NCBI GenBank assembly: GCA_036677375.1
Contig: JAVBWO010000001.1
Coordinates: forward strand, 124,001 to 188,000
Source of the DNA: JAVBWO01 sp036677375
GTDB lineage: Bacteria; Bacillota; Dehalobacteriia; UBA4068; UBA4997
DNA length: 64,000 nt
Reading direction: 5' to 3'
Both the position numbers and the translations under genes were made by a program. A model generated the notes under the pieces. The model saw nothing but the letters and a program-made list of their open reading frames with translations, was not told where the DNA came from and did not search any database. This document shows, one piece after another, positions 8,018-16,536 of the stretch (within the stretch, counting starts at the first letter, position 1; every line of letters begins with the position of its first letter).

Positions 8018-8051
8018 TAAAAAAAGCGCCCCGGACATAGGTCAGGGCGCT
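8018..8051 (-). terminator. Intrinsic terminator after small membrane protein
   Basis: Perfect stem AGCGCCC / GGGCGCT with a 13-base loop, followed on the minus strand by seven T. It ends the transcript of the small membrane protein at 8110-8256. Confidence 0.85.
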
Positions 8052-8109
8052 ACTTAAGCTCCGCCAAATTTGGACAGGCAACAATAACATCTATGAAAAA
8101 ACAGGCAGA

Positions 8110-8256
8110 CTACTGCAAAACCACCGTACCCTCTTTCTCAAAGGCCTCTTTTGTTTTTTTAGCCCAAGACAGCATGGTTTCTCTGGTTTGAGGAATCAAA
8201 ACAATAATCAACATCACCAGTAATATGATCATTAAGATCAACGCTGCTCTTTTCAT
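8110..8256 (-). CDS. Small single-pass membrane protein (48 aa)
   Basis: Short gene with a strong GGGGAGG site and ATG at 8256. The product starts MKRAALILMIILLVMLIIVL, a clear membrane span after two basic residues, followed by a charged soluble tail (RETMLSWAKKTKEAFEKEG). Followed about 60 bases later by a strong terminator, so it is probably a monocistronic unit. The product is too short for a family assignment; function unknown. The combination of ribosome site, hydrophobic segment and terminator is the reason for the call. Confidence 0.7.
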   Translation of the reverse strand: MKRAALILMIILLVMLIIVLIPQTRETMLSWAKKTKEAFEKEGTVVLQ

Positions 8257-8333
8257 GGATGTCCTCCCCTTATCTTATATTTACAGTATAACTGCTTTTG
8301 GTTGTACAATGTGACACATTACTACTCTTTTTT

Positions 8334-9137
8334 TTAAATATTTTCAAAAACACCTTTGCGGTGGGCCTTTAAAAATCCGCCACAGTAGGGATCATTGCCC
8401 AAAAGGACATGAGAGGAGTAAAGACACGCCATAATTACCTGATCTGTAGGATTAAGGATATAGGCGTCCATTCCCATAGTCATAGTCTGCACCAAAAAAA
8501 CGCGGTTTAACCATTTTCTATTGGGCAATCCGAAAGAAACATTACTCAATCCGCAAATACAATGAGCCTCGGGATAGGCTGTTTTCAAGGCTGAGACTGT
8601 TTCTAATACATCCTTGGCAGCATGGTCGCAAGTACCTACCGGCTGCACCAGAGGATCAAGATAAATATCTTCCAGCGGGACACCGGCATCAGTCAAAGTC
8701 CCCACCAGGCGTTTGCCAATGGCAAAACGTTCTTGCCAGCCGTTGGGGATACCGTTATCTCCCATGCAAAGGGCAATAATCTTCGTCTTATATTTTTTTA
8801 ACAAAGGCAATACCGAAGCAATACGCTGGGCCTCTCCCGTAATGGAATTGATCATGGGCTGTCCCTTTTCCACCAAAGCCAAAGCGCGCTCCAAAGCCTC
8901 CGGACGGGGAGAATCCAGACAAAGAGGCAAATCTACCGCGGACTGTACCGTTTTGACCAGCCATTCCAGACGCTTCGGCTCATCATCGACAAAGGTTCCG
9001 CAATTAACGTCGATATAATGAGCTCCCGCTTCCTTTTGTGCCACCGCTAGAGCCTGAATGGCGGCAGTATCATACGCCTCTATGGCCGGTTGAATGGCTT
9101 TACGGCTGCTATTGATTAATTCTCCTACAATCAGCAT
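8334..9137 (-). CDS. Methyltetrahydrofolate:corrinoid methyltransferase
   Basis: 267-aa TIM-barrel protein of the pterin-binding (DHPS/MeTr) superfamily that moves a methyl group between tetrahydrofolate and a corrinoid protein. Visible features: GELINSSRK at the N-terminus, HYIDVNCGT, LPLCLDSPRPEALE, MINSITGE, and the family hallmark GLSNVSFGLPNRKWLN near residue 200. Length equals AcsE-type enzymes. It lies 32 bases after the corrinoid protein gene and is almost surely co-transcribed with it. No acetyl-CoA synthase, substrate-specific methyltransferase or corrinoid activase is visible in the window, so the pathway (acetogenic, O-demethylation or methylamine use) cannot be decided. ATG at 9137 has a ribosome site (AAAGGGG) upstream. 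Confidence 0.9.
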   Translation of the reverse strand: MLIVGELINSSRKAIQPAIEAYDTAAIQALAVAQKEAGAHYIDVNCGTFVDDEPKRLEWLVKTVQSAVDLPLCLDSPRPEALERALALVEKGQPMINSITGEAQRIASVLPLLKKYKTKIIALCMGDNGIPNGWQERFAIGKRLVGTLTDAGVPLEDIYLDPLVQPVGTCDHAAKDVLETVSALKTAYPEAHCICGLSNVSFGLPNRKWLNRVFLVQTMTMGMDAYILNPTDQVIMACLYSSHVLLGNDPYCGGFLKAHRKGVFENI

Positions 9138-9169
9138 TTTGTGTATCCCCTTTCATGATAAAAAGCGGG

Positions 9170-9805
9170 CTAAAGACATAATAAACGGCGGCAAAGATCC
9201 ACCGCTTCCGCCGCATCAGCGGAATAGCCGTCGGCGCCGATCTGTTCTGCATAACCTTGGGTAACCGGAGCCCCGCCGATGATGACCCTTACCGCTTCCC
9301 GCTGCTTTGCCGCCTGTAAGGCTGCGATCACCTTGGTCATTTCCGGCATCGTAGTAGTCAGCATAGCGGATAGGCCTAAAATCTCCGGCCGGTATTTTTC
9401 AATGGCCGCCATGATTTTTTCCACGCTTTGGTCGGTGCCTAAATCGTGTACTTCAAACCCGTTGCTGTCCAAAAGCATCGCTACCAAATTTTTCCCGATA
9501 TCGTGCTGGTCGCCTTTGACCGTACAAATCACTACCGTGCCCAAACGGAGCGCCTCCCCTTCCTTGAGACGGGGCTTTAAAAAATCCGTGGCGCGAGACA
9601 TGGCCCGGGCACACATCAGCACTTCCGGTACAAACATCTCCCCACTTTTAAACAACTCGCCTACTTTGGCCATCCCGGCGACCAAACCGAGGTTGATGAT
9701 ATCCATGGGATTTTCGCCCTTGCACAGCAACTCTTCCACACCAGTCTGTACGCCATCAAAATCTCCATCAATCAAACGCTCGGCTAATTCTTCAAAGTTT
9801 GTCAT
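9170..9805 (-). CDS. Corrinoid (B12-binding) methyl-carrier protein
   Basis: 211-aa protein of the MtaC/MtbC/MtmC type. The N-terminal helical methionine-synthase-like cap domain (about residues 1-90) is followed by the B12-binding Rossmann domain with the lower-ligand motif G-D-Q-H-D-I-G near residue 99, then GLSAMLTTTMPEM and VIIGGAPVTQ. The His of D-x-H-x-x-G is present, so it should bind corrinoid base-off. It precedes the methyltransferase gene and is its expected partner in methyl transfer to or from tetrahydrofolate. The start ATG at 9805 has AGAGG upstream. Confidence 0.92.
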   Translation of the reverse strand: MTNFEELAERLIDGDFDGVQTGVEELLCKGENPMDIINLGLVAGMAKVGELFKSGEMFVPEVLMCARAMSRATDFLKPRLKEGEALRLGTVVICTVKGDQHDIGKNLVAMLLDSNGFEVHDLGTDQSVEKIMAAIEKYRPEILGLSAMLTTTMPEMTKVIAALQAAKQREAVRVIIGGAPVTQGYAEQIGADGYSADAAEAVDLCRRLLCL

Positions 9806-9902
9806 GGGTTACCTCTTTTCAATCCTTCATCTTTTGTTTTTTCTATTTTCGCAAAATACCGCGGGATTGTCAATAAAGTAACAGCAAAGTAAGCCATATC
9901 TC

Positions 9903-10340
9903 TTATAATTGCTTGATGGCTTCCCTAGCCAGCTCGTCGCAACGGTTGTTCTCTGCGTTGTCGGCGTGTCCTTTCACCTTATGCCAAGTAACGGTGTGGA
10001 TATCGGCTAATGCCAGAAGCTGCTGCCACAAATCTTGGTTTTCCACCGGTTGTTTCTTCGCATTTTTCCAGCCGTTTTTTTGCCAATTCGTCAGCCAGTT
10101 TTGCTGCCAGGCATTAACCAAGTAAGCACTGTCGCTGTACAGATCCACCTGGCATGGCTCTTTCAGGGCCGCCAAAGCAGCAATGGCCGCTTTAAGCTCC
10201 ATGCGCTGATTGGTGGTATGCGATTCAGCTCCCGACAGTTCTTTACGGTGTCCGCCGAAAAGGAGGACTGCGCCAAAGCCCCCGGGGCCGGGATTGCCGG
10301 AACAAGCCCCATCGGTATAAATGATAATCTGTTTTTGCAT
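9903..10340 (-). CDS. rnhA: Ribonuclease HI
   Basis: 145-aa RNase H that cuts RNA in RNA-DNA hybrids. The four acidic active-site residues are in place: Asp in IYTDGACSGNPG, Glu in NQRMELKAA, Asp in VDLYSDSAY and Asp in NNRCDELA. The HTVTWHKVKGHAD segment with the active-site His is also present. The ATG at 10340 follows a GGGGG site; the open frame runs a little further upstream without a ribosome site. Single gene between convergent and divergent neighbours; no operon partner is evident. Confidence 0.95.
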   Translation of the reverse strand: MQKQIIIYTDGACSGNPGPGGFGAVLLFGGHRKELSGAESHTTNQRMELKAAIAALAALKEPCQVDLYSDSAYLVNAWQQNWLTNWQKNGWKNAKKQPVENQDLWQQLLALADIHTVTWHKVKGHADNAENNRCDELAREAIKQL

Positions 10341-10514
10341 GATGATGATTCCCCCGGATCTTTTTTTTATTAGTTTCGTCCAATACAGGAAAAATCCCTG
10401 CATTATTTATGAGGAATTCCAGCCGGTTGGCAGGAAAAAATCAGCGGATAGGGAATTTTATTTAAGTTATATTTATTTTTGAAATGGTCTCCAGAATAGG
10501 AAGGGGAAATGCCC

Positions 10515-12347
10515 ATGACGGAAACAGACTATAGCAAAGAGTTAATGGAAAATTCCAAAGTGGCGAAAGAAGCCGCCAAAAGTGCGCGGGAAGCGGCGCA
10601 GGCAGCCGAGGAAGCAATGGAATATGCCCGACGATTAAAGGAAGAGGCTGCGGAAATCCCGCCGGACAACCTGGAAGCCAAAGAAATGGCGGAAGCAGCC
10701 GCTAAGGAGGCTGAGCTTCAAGCAGCAGCCGCCAAAGCAGCCGCCGAGATGACACAGGGGTTCTGGCAGGAGATGGTGGAGGCTTATACGCAAGAAGCCC
10801 GGCGCAAATCAGCCATGGACGCCGCCAAAATACAGGCTCAGGCGGCAGCTCAGGCAGCCAGGGAGGCCAAAGGCAGTACGCAGGCCAAGATCCTGCAAAA
10901 CAGGCAAATGCTCCTTGCTTCAAAACTGGAAACCTTGCGGCAGAACGCCGGCCAGGCGCAGGGAAACGCCAAATCCTTGGATGAAAAGGCAGCCGATGCC
11001 GCGGCTCTGGCGGAAACCACAAAAGCTTTTTTAGCCAACAGCGGCGAACAGCAAAGGCACATTCTGGAAGAGATGAAACAACTGGCGCAAGATTTAAAAG
11101 CCAAAGAAGTCGCGCTGACAGAAACTCAGGGTGCGGTAGAGATCGCGCAGGAACGTTATGATGAGGTGAGCCTCAAATACAGCGGTTACTATAAGGAGTT
11201 GGAGGAGGCGGTATCGGAAAGCAAACAGCTGGAGGAAACCGCTAAAGAAAAGGAAGCCCTTTTAGCTAAGGTAAGGCAGGAAGCGGAAGAAGCAAGGCAT
11301 TTAGCGGATGCCGCCTATCAGAAAATGAAAGAGATCGAGACTGCAGGCGGTGAGCCGGCCAAAGAGACCGTAGAAGTAAAAAGCAGGCTGGAGGACGCTT
11401 TAAACTGTCATCAAACGAACACGGCAGCCCATGAAGAAATGGTTCTGCGATTACAAACCGCCGAAGCAAAGCTTCTTGACTTGCAACAGCAAATCAAAGA
11501 AGCAAAGGAAAATCTGCCGGAGATAGAAGAAGAGGCGGCAAACCTGGCAGCACAGTTTGCCACCGCCTCCCTCGCCGCCTGGGAAGCAGATAATGATATC
11601 GCCAAGACGCAAGGGGAGATCGAAGAGATCCAAGAACATATTGCGGATATTCAGGAACGCATGCGCATCGCAAGCCAAAGGCAGGAGCAGCAGGCCGCGG
11701 GAGATCCAGACAGCTCCCCCGGACAGGAAGAGCTAACCACCACAGACAGCACCACGTCAGGCATGGCGGTAGCCGCCAAAGCCCCTAAAAAAGGCGAGGT
11801 GCGTGAGAAAAAAGAATCCCATAGAAGTCGTGGCAAAACAGCCTTAGGATATCTTCTCTGCATTATCATCGCCATTGCCTTAGCCTTATTGGTGCGAACC
11901 TATTTCTTTCAGGTGACACAGATTATCGGCACTTCCATGGTGCCCACCCTTTCTTCTTACGAACGGGTCATCACCAATAAAACGGCTTATTGGAACCAGT
12001 CGCCTCAAGTCGGTGATATCGTGATCCTGGAAGATCCCGCTAATCTGGGCGAACCGGCCTATGTCAAACGGGTCGTCGCCGTGGGCGGCGATACCATCAA
12101 AATCGATAACGGCAAAGTATTCGTTAACGGTGTTGCCATAGAGGAACCCTATCTGGCGGAAGGCTGCATTACCAACGGCCTGGTGGATACGGTAGTGCCG
12201 GAAAACACCATCTTTGTCCTGGGGGATAATCGCCCGGAAAGCAAAGACAGCCGTGATAACAGCATTTCGTTCATACCTTTGGAAAAAGTGGAGGGCAAAG
12301 TGGTTTGGGCCATTTACCCCTTCGACCGCTGGGGCAGCATTTATTAA
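10515..12347 (+). CDS. lepB: Signal peptidase I with a long N-terminal coiled coil
   Basis: 610-aa fusion. Residues 1 to about 430 are Ala/Glu/Lys/Gln-rich heptad-type sequence (long cytoplasmic coiled coil). A membrane span (LGYLLCIIIAIALALLV) follows, and then a full type I signal peptidase domain with the catalytic Ser in GTSMVPTL (residue 474), the catalytic Lys in YVKRVVAVGGD (residue 518) and the GDNRPESKDSR box. The peptidase part alone has the usual length of about 180 aa; the coiled coil is far outside the family norm. ATG at 10515 is preferred over 10509 because GGGG lies eight bases before it. A terminator follows. The enzyme removes signal peptides on the outer face of the membrane; the cytoplasmic arm could scaffold or cluster it (inference). 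Confidence 0.93.
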   Translation: MTETDYSKELMENSKVAKEAAKSAREAAQAAEEAMEYARRLKEEAAEIPPDNLEAKEMAEAAAKEAELQAAAAKAAAEMTQGFWQEMVEAYTQEARRKSAMDAAKIQAQAAAQAAREAKGSTQAKILQNRQMLLASKLETLRQNAGQAQGNAKSLDEKAADAAALAETTKAFLANSGEQQRHILEEMKQLAQDLKAKEVALTETQGAVEIAQERYDEVSLKYSGYYKELEEAVSESKQLEETAKEKEALLAKVRQEAEEARHLADAAYQKMKEIETAGGEPAKETVEVKSRLEDALNCHQTNTAAHEEMVLRLQTAEAKLLDLQQQIKEAKENLPEIEEEAANLAAQFATASLAAWEADNDIAKTQGEIEEIQEHIADIQERMRIASQRQEQQAAGDPDSSPGQEELTTTDSTTSGMAVAAKAPKKGEVREKKESHRSRGKTALGYLLCIIIAIALALLVRTYFFQVTQIIGTSMVPTLSSYERVITNKTAYWNQSPQVGDIVILEDPANLGEPAYVKRVVAVGGDTIKIDNGKVFVNGVAIEEPYLAEGCITNGLVDTVVPENTIFVLGDNRPESKDSRDNSISFIPLEKVEGKVVWAIYPFDRWGSIY

Positions 12348-12356
12348 CATAATCAC

Positions 12357-12391
12357 AAAACCCGGCAGCTTATGGCTGCCGGGTTTTTTAT
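12357..12391. terminator. Bidirectional intrinsic terminator
   Basis: Stem CCCGGCAGC / GCTGCCGGG with a five-base loop, preceded by A-rich and followed by T-rich sequence, between the convergent signal peptidase and ThiF-like genes. It can serve both. Confidence 0.88.
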
Positions 12392-12446
12392 TATGATGAC
12401 GGAAATCAATTTTTGTTGAGATAAACAAAAACGTATCCCGGTTCGC

Positions 12447-13193
12447 TCATGATTTCTGACAAATACAATCGGGGTCAATGACAACAGGAATCTTTTCCGC
12501 CTCCAAGTGAAGCCCATCCAAATAAAACAAGCCGCTTTTATCGGATGACAGTCCCAAAACCAGCTTAAAGACCTCCATGGCCTGCAAAGCGCCAAAGATG
12601 CCGGGTGTCGCACCTAAAATACCGTCTTGACTGACGGCCGACGGCTCCGGGGCGCTTACCGCTCCGCCAGGGATCAGACAACGCAGGCAGGGAGTCTTGC
12701 CGGGAATAACCGTCATGACCTGTCCCGAATATTTGTAAACGCCGGCATGCACAAAGGGGATCTTTTGCGTGAGACAGGTATCATTCAACAAGAAACGGGC
12801 AGAGAAATGATCCAAGCAATCCACTACCACATCATAACCGTGAAAAATGGCGGCGGCGTTTTCCGCTGTCAGGTATTCCTGGAAAACCTTGAATTCCGCA
12901 TGAGGATTTTTTGCTTTGAGATGCAAGGCCGCCTGCTTGGCTTTGGGCAATCCCAAATCGCTATCGCCATAAAGGATCTGCCTATTTAAATTGCTAATGC
13001 CTACCAGATCGCCGTCTACAATGCCGATATGACCGATACCCATAAAAGTGAGATAAAGCAAGACAGGCGAACCTAGGCCCCCGGCGCCCACAACCAACAC
13101 CTTGGCGGATAACAGCTTTTCCTGCCCTACCATGCCCACTTCGCTCAAGGCAATATTACGGCTATAGCGATTTCCAAGCTCTCCAGTCAGCAT
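12447..13193 (-). CDS. ThiF/MoeB/HesA-family adenylyltransferase
   Basis: 248-aa E1-like enzyme that activates the C-terminal Gly-Gly of a small sulfur carrier such as MoaD or ThiS with ATP. Visible: RYSRNIAL at the N-terminus, the nucleotide motif VLVVGAGGLGSP, DGDLVGISNLNRQ, VVDCLDHFSARFLLND, and zinc-binding Cys pairs in TPCLRC and near the C-terminus (PDCICQ). Full length. Start ATG at 13193 follows GGAGG. It sits eleven bases after a LUD-domain gene, a probable operon. MoeB (molybdopterin) would fit the molybdenum enzymes in the window, but ThiF cannot be excluded; no carrier protein is adjacent. Confidence 0.88.
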   Translation of the reverse strand: MLTGELGNRYSRNIALSEVGMVGQEKLLSAKVLVVGAGGLGSPVLLYLTFMGIGHIGIVDGDLVGISNLNRQILYGDSDLGLPKAKQAALHLKAKNPHAEFKVFQEYLTAENAAAIFHGYDVVVDCLDHFSARFLLNDTCLTQKIPFVHAGVYKYSGQVMTVIPGKTPCLRCLIPGGAVSAPEPSAVSQDGILGATPGIFGALQAMEVFKLVLGLSSDKSGLFYLDGLHLEAEKIPVVIDPDCICQKS

Positions 13194-13204
13194 GTTTTCT
13201 CCTC

Positions 13205-13828
13205 CTAATAACCCAACTCTTCATTGATCAGGACTACTGTGACATCCGTTAAAAAAGAGGGGCGTTTCATCAGGGTATAAATCCGGCAGCTGCGCCGGGG
13301 GCTGTTGCAATCCATGCATCGACCCGTTTCCTTGCAGGGATTGGGGGTATTGAGGCGTTTGGCGTTTAAGGGCGCCGCGACCTCTTCCAGTCTTTTTTCC
13401 GCTGCGGCTAAATCGGGAACAATTTTATTGACTCCTGCCACAACATAGACTTTTTCCGGCCCATAAATCATAGCCGCCACCCGGTTGCCATTGCCATCCA
13501 CGTTAAAGACTGCGCCCTCTTCCGTGATGGCGTTGGCGGACGCCATATAAGCGTCGGCAAAAAAAGATCTCCGATATAATGTCCGCAAGTCGGCTTTCTC
13601 CTCTTCCGTTGCCTCCCAATGGCTGATCACCTCCACCCCCTGCTGACGTAATCTTTCCGGCAACTCCAATTGACGCAAGGTAACAGAACCGCCCAAACCG
13701 ACGCTTTGCCCTGCCGTGATTTGCTGAAGCAGCCAATCCGCGGCCTCTTTTCCGGTAGCAAAGATTTCCGCATGAAAACCGTTATGTTTGAGGGCTTCGG
13801 CTGTATTTTGCAGTTTTTCCATTGACAT
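13205..13828 (-). CDS. LUD-domain (LutC/YkgG-like) protein
   Basis: 207-aa protein of the lactate-utilisation (DUF162) family. Typical features are GLGGSVTLRQL near residue 43, the D-x-Y-x-x-S-A-N-A region (DAYMASANAITEEG) and VYVVAGVNKIVPD. The C-terminal part has Cys residues (NPCKETGRCMDCNSPRRSC) commonly seen in the stand-alone anaerobe members. No lutA/lutB iron-sulfur partners are present, so a lactate role is not supported; the biochemical function of stand-alone LUD proteins is unknown. Start ATG at 13828 has GGAG nine bases upstream. Co-transcribed with the ThiF-like gene. Confidence 0.88.
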   Translation of the reverse strand: MSMEKLQNTAEALKHNGFHAEIFATGKEAADWLLQQITAGQSVGLGGSVTLRQLELPERLRQQGVEVISHWEATEEEKADLRTLYRRSFFADAYMASANAITEEGAVFNVDGNGNRVAAMIYGPEKVYVVAGVNKIVPDLAAAEKRLEEVAAPLNAKRLNTPNPCKETGRCMDCNSPRRSCRIYTLMKRPSFLTDVTVVLINEELGY

Positions 13829-13971
13829 ATCGCCAATCTCCTTTTTTGTTTTATCTCCCCTATGCTTCACTTCCCGGCTGCCGGTTTTTTTATCATTTCA
13901 TTTCCGCTTTTTCATGGGCTTTGTTTGTTGTTGGTTCTTACAAACGGTTGCGGCTTTCCGCCACCGTTATC

Positions 13972-15831
13972 TTATTCCTGGGCATCCCCAGTGCTTAACG
14001 CCTGCCAAAGTGCGCCGTTGTCATTAATCTTATCAGCCAGATCCACATAACTGATGAAAACCTGATCGTATTGGCCACCGTCATAGGGCCCGATCAATAG
14101 GGCAAGGCCCTCTTCCTCCAGCAGAAAAGGGGTTTTACGTTGGGGCCAACCGGCTTGTGCCATCATGTCTAATACGTCTTTTTGAGGATCCTGTCCTAAA
14201 TTTTCACACTGGCTTTGATAGGCGTTCCTCGCTTTTTCTACCACTAAGGGCTTCCAACCGCTCTCGAAAAGATTCTCTAACCGAAAACGGTCGCCGCTTT
14301 TTAAGTCCACCACACAGGTACTGATGGCTACATTGTCCTGCTGTTTTTGAATATCTTTGGTTTCCGTGGTATATTTTATTTCCACCAAAGAACCCAGACA
14401 GGAAACGGTAAAATCTCCCCGAATGATCTGCAGATACTGCCCTGTCTCGCTCAGATAATTTTCTTCGTAATCATCCAGACACCATTCCTGAAGCAAACTA
14501 TTCAACCCTTTATACTCTTCTTTACCCCGATAAATCTGGGGGAAGGACATTTGCAGATACCAATTGGGCGAGAAAAGCTCTGAAACCACGTCCCAGGAGT
14601 CAAAAATGGTCGCTTGGCGGTATTGCTGGCGGAAAATTTCCCTACCTTGCACATCATAATAAAAACTTTGCGGGCCATCGCTGTAAAAAAGCCCGCCTCT
14701 TTTTTTCAGACTGTAGCCACCTGCGATACGGCTACCGGCAATTTCCTTGCCCTTACGATCCAGAAGATAGCTTACGTTGGCTTCCTGAATGCCCAAAGCG
14801 CCGTCCTCCCATATACCCCATTGGCAGACCACCGCCTCCGAAAGCTGGTCCCCATCGCTGTTATAAAGTGTCCAGGGCCCTTCTGAATTGTTGGCAAAAG
14901 CAAACAGGCCTTGCCCCAGGTTATTGCCTTGTACATAATCCGCCGGAACCAAAAAATGACCTTCGGTATCAATCAGTCCATAGCCACTTGCTGCTTTTAC
15001 CACTGCCGCACCTTTTTCAAAAGGACCTGCAACATAGAAGTGGGCCGCTACCGCCACGGAACCGCTCGCGGCCATATAGCCTAACAAGCCGTTTTCATCC
15101 TGATAAACGGCAAAACCACCTCCGGCATTGCTGATAGAAACCCGGCCTAACAACTCCGTACCCAACATGCCGTCTTTTTTCAATATGAAAACCCGGCCTT
15201 CCTCGGTTTTAACCAAAGGCGTTCCGGTTGCAATCTGACTGATGGCGGCATAAATTGGCTCCACCACAATTTCTCCCCGGCGGTTGATCAATCCGTATTG
15301 CTCCACACCGTCTTTCCGGCGGGTGAAGGGGGCCAGATCTCCGTTAAAAGTACCGATACGTCCATCCACACCAAATACCTTGGCGCCTTCATCGTCATAA
15401 AGACTGCTGTTGTTACCGTTTCCGGCGACCATATAGCCATCCCGGTATTCTTTTACGATGGTACTGTTGTCTAGAGCGACCACCACCTTGCCCCGGCGGC
15501 TAATGGCTCCGTACTTACCGTTTTGTTCTACCCAGGCCACCTGGGCTCCCTGGTAAAAAGGTAACGCCATTTCATACACTGGGGCTACGGCCCAATTGCC
15601 TTCATCATCCAGATACCCCCATAATAAACTGCCGTCCGGCTGCGATTCCCACATAGGATATAATTCTTTTGCCACATTTGTTTCCTCTCCCAAGATGCTT
15701 TTCCCAGGGTTAGGATTCACCGGTTGATTTTCAGGAAGATTGTGCCAGATTACTGAGCCGCCTACCAAGACAAAACAGACGGCAGTTACGCTGACTAAGG
15801 TAGCTGCCCAGCGTTTTTTTGTCATTCGCAT
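13972..15831 (-). CDS. WG-repeat protein with a C-terminal DUF3298-like domain
   Basis: 619-aa exported or membrane-anchored protein. An N-terminal signal/anchor (WAATLVSVTAVCFVLVGGSVIW) is followed by WG-type beta repeats, seen as WGYLDDEGNWAVAPVY, YGAISRRGKVVV, YGLINRRGEIVVEPIY and YGLIDTEGHFLVPADY. The last 220 residues (from about SPNWYLQMSFPQIY) resemble the DUF3298/RsiV-type domain often found with WG repeats. It probably acts outside the membrane as a binding or sensing protein, but no molecular function is established. ATG at 15831 has GGGAG ten bases upstream. Transcribed alone; the 100 bases after it hold nothing recognisable. Confidence 0.85.
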   Translation of the reverse strand: MRMTKKRWAATLVSVTAVCFVLVGGSVIWHNLPENQPVNPNPGKSILGEETNVAKELYPMWESQPDGSLLWGYLDDEGNWAVAPVYEMALPFYQGAQVAWVEQNGKYGAISRRGKVVVALDNSTIVKEYRDGYMVAGNGNNSSLYDDEGAKVFGVDGRIGTFNGDLAPFTRRKDGVEQYGLINRRGEIVVEPIYAAISQIATGTPLVKTEEGRVFILKKDGMLGTELLGRVSISNAGGGFAVYQDENGLLGYMAASGSVAVAAHFYVAGPFEKGAAVVKAASGYGLIDTEGHFLVPADYVQGNNLGQGLFAFANNSEGPWTLYNSDGDQLSEAVVCQWGIWEDGALGIQEANVSYLLDRKGKEIAGSRIAGGYSLKKRGGLFYSDGPQSFYYDVQGREIFRQQYRQATIFDSWDVVSELFSPNWYLQMSFPQIYRGKEEYKGLNSLLQEWCLDDYEENYLSETGQYLQIIRGDFTVSCLGSLVEIKYTTETKDIQKQQDNVAISTCVVDLKSGDRFRLENLFESGWKPLVVEKARNAYQSQCENLGQDPQKDVLDMMAQAGWPQRKTPFLLEEEGLALLIGPYDGGQYDQVFISYVDLADKINDNGALWQALSTGDAQE

Positions 15832-15969
15832 TCTATTAATACTCCCTCTTGCTTCCGTATTTTTTACCGCTATTGTATTATTATTCTACCAAAGACCTGC
15901 CGGAGATACAAGACAGGCCGCCACATGGAAATGACGAAAGCAAAAAGCATTCGGTTCCCCAAAAAAGAA

Positions 15970-16003
15970 AAACCTGGCAGGATCTGCAATCATGATCTGC
16001 CCG
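15970..16003 (-). terminator. Intrinsic terminator after membrane protein gene
   Basis: On the minus strand a stem of GGCAGATC with GATCCTGCC (one bulge) is followed by TTTTTCTTTTTT. It ends the phosphomannomutase-membrane protein operon. Confidence 0.8.
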
Positions 16004-16023
16004 GCTTCTCTAAAATTTAGTTT

Positions 16024-16533
16024 TTATGATATTTTTCGGTTATGGTATATGATACTGCGGCAAATACGCAACCAGCCGCTAAAGCCAACGGCAATCAAAT
16101 AAATGCTTAAAATCAAAAGCGCTTCTTCAAAAGAGAGTTGTACCAAATGTCCTTGGAAGCCCATGATCCATAGTGCCAAGCCGATCAGTAAAAGTATGCC
16201 GTACAAGACCGCTTTTTTTTTGATCTGCTCCGGAGGCCACAGCGCTTTCTCTTGTCCCGCCAGCCTTTTTTGGGCTGCTACTGTCATAAGATAGCCGGAA
16301 CAAACCCAAACAAAGGACGCGATCAGAAGAGGCGCCACCAGCCACAAGTTTGGCGCTTTTATCTGCCAACGGTACAGAAAGGTTAAAATGATTGGGCAAA
16401 TGGCAAAAAGCGCTACCATTACCAGGACATCTTTTTTGCCGCCTTGCCGCCAAAGGGCTTTCATTTCTTTAGCGGCCCGAAACAAGCCCCATAGACCGGC
16501 CGCTAAAATCGCAATTAAAACAACGTGACGCAT
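16024..16533 (-). CDS. Predicted four-span membrane protein
   Basis: 169-aa protein of unknown function. Four or five hydrophobic stretches are visible: VVLIAILAAGLWGLF, VLVMVALFAICPIILTFLY, LWLVAPLLIASFVWVCSGYL, AVLYGILLLIGLALWIMGF and ALLILSIYLIAVGFSGWL. No conserved catalytic motif is seen. It starts three bases after the stop of the phosphomannomutase gene, so the two are one operon, and a terminator follows. I do not recognise the family. Confidence 0.75.
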   Translation of the reverse strand: MRHVVLIAILAAGLWGLFRAAKEMKALWRQGGKKDVLVMVALFAICPIILTFLYRWQIKAPNLWLVAPLLIASFVWVCSGYLMTVAAQKRLAGQEKALWPPEQIKKKAVLYGILLLIGLALWIMGFQGHLVQLSFEEALLILSIYLIAVGFSGWLRICRSIIYHNRKIS

Positions 16534-16536
16534 ACG

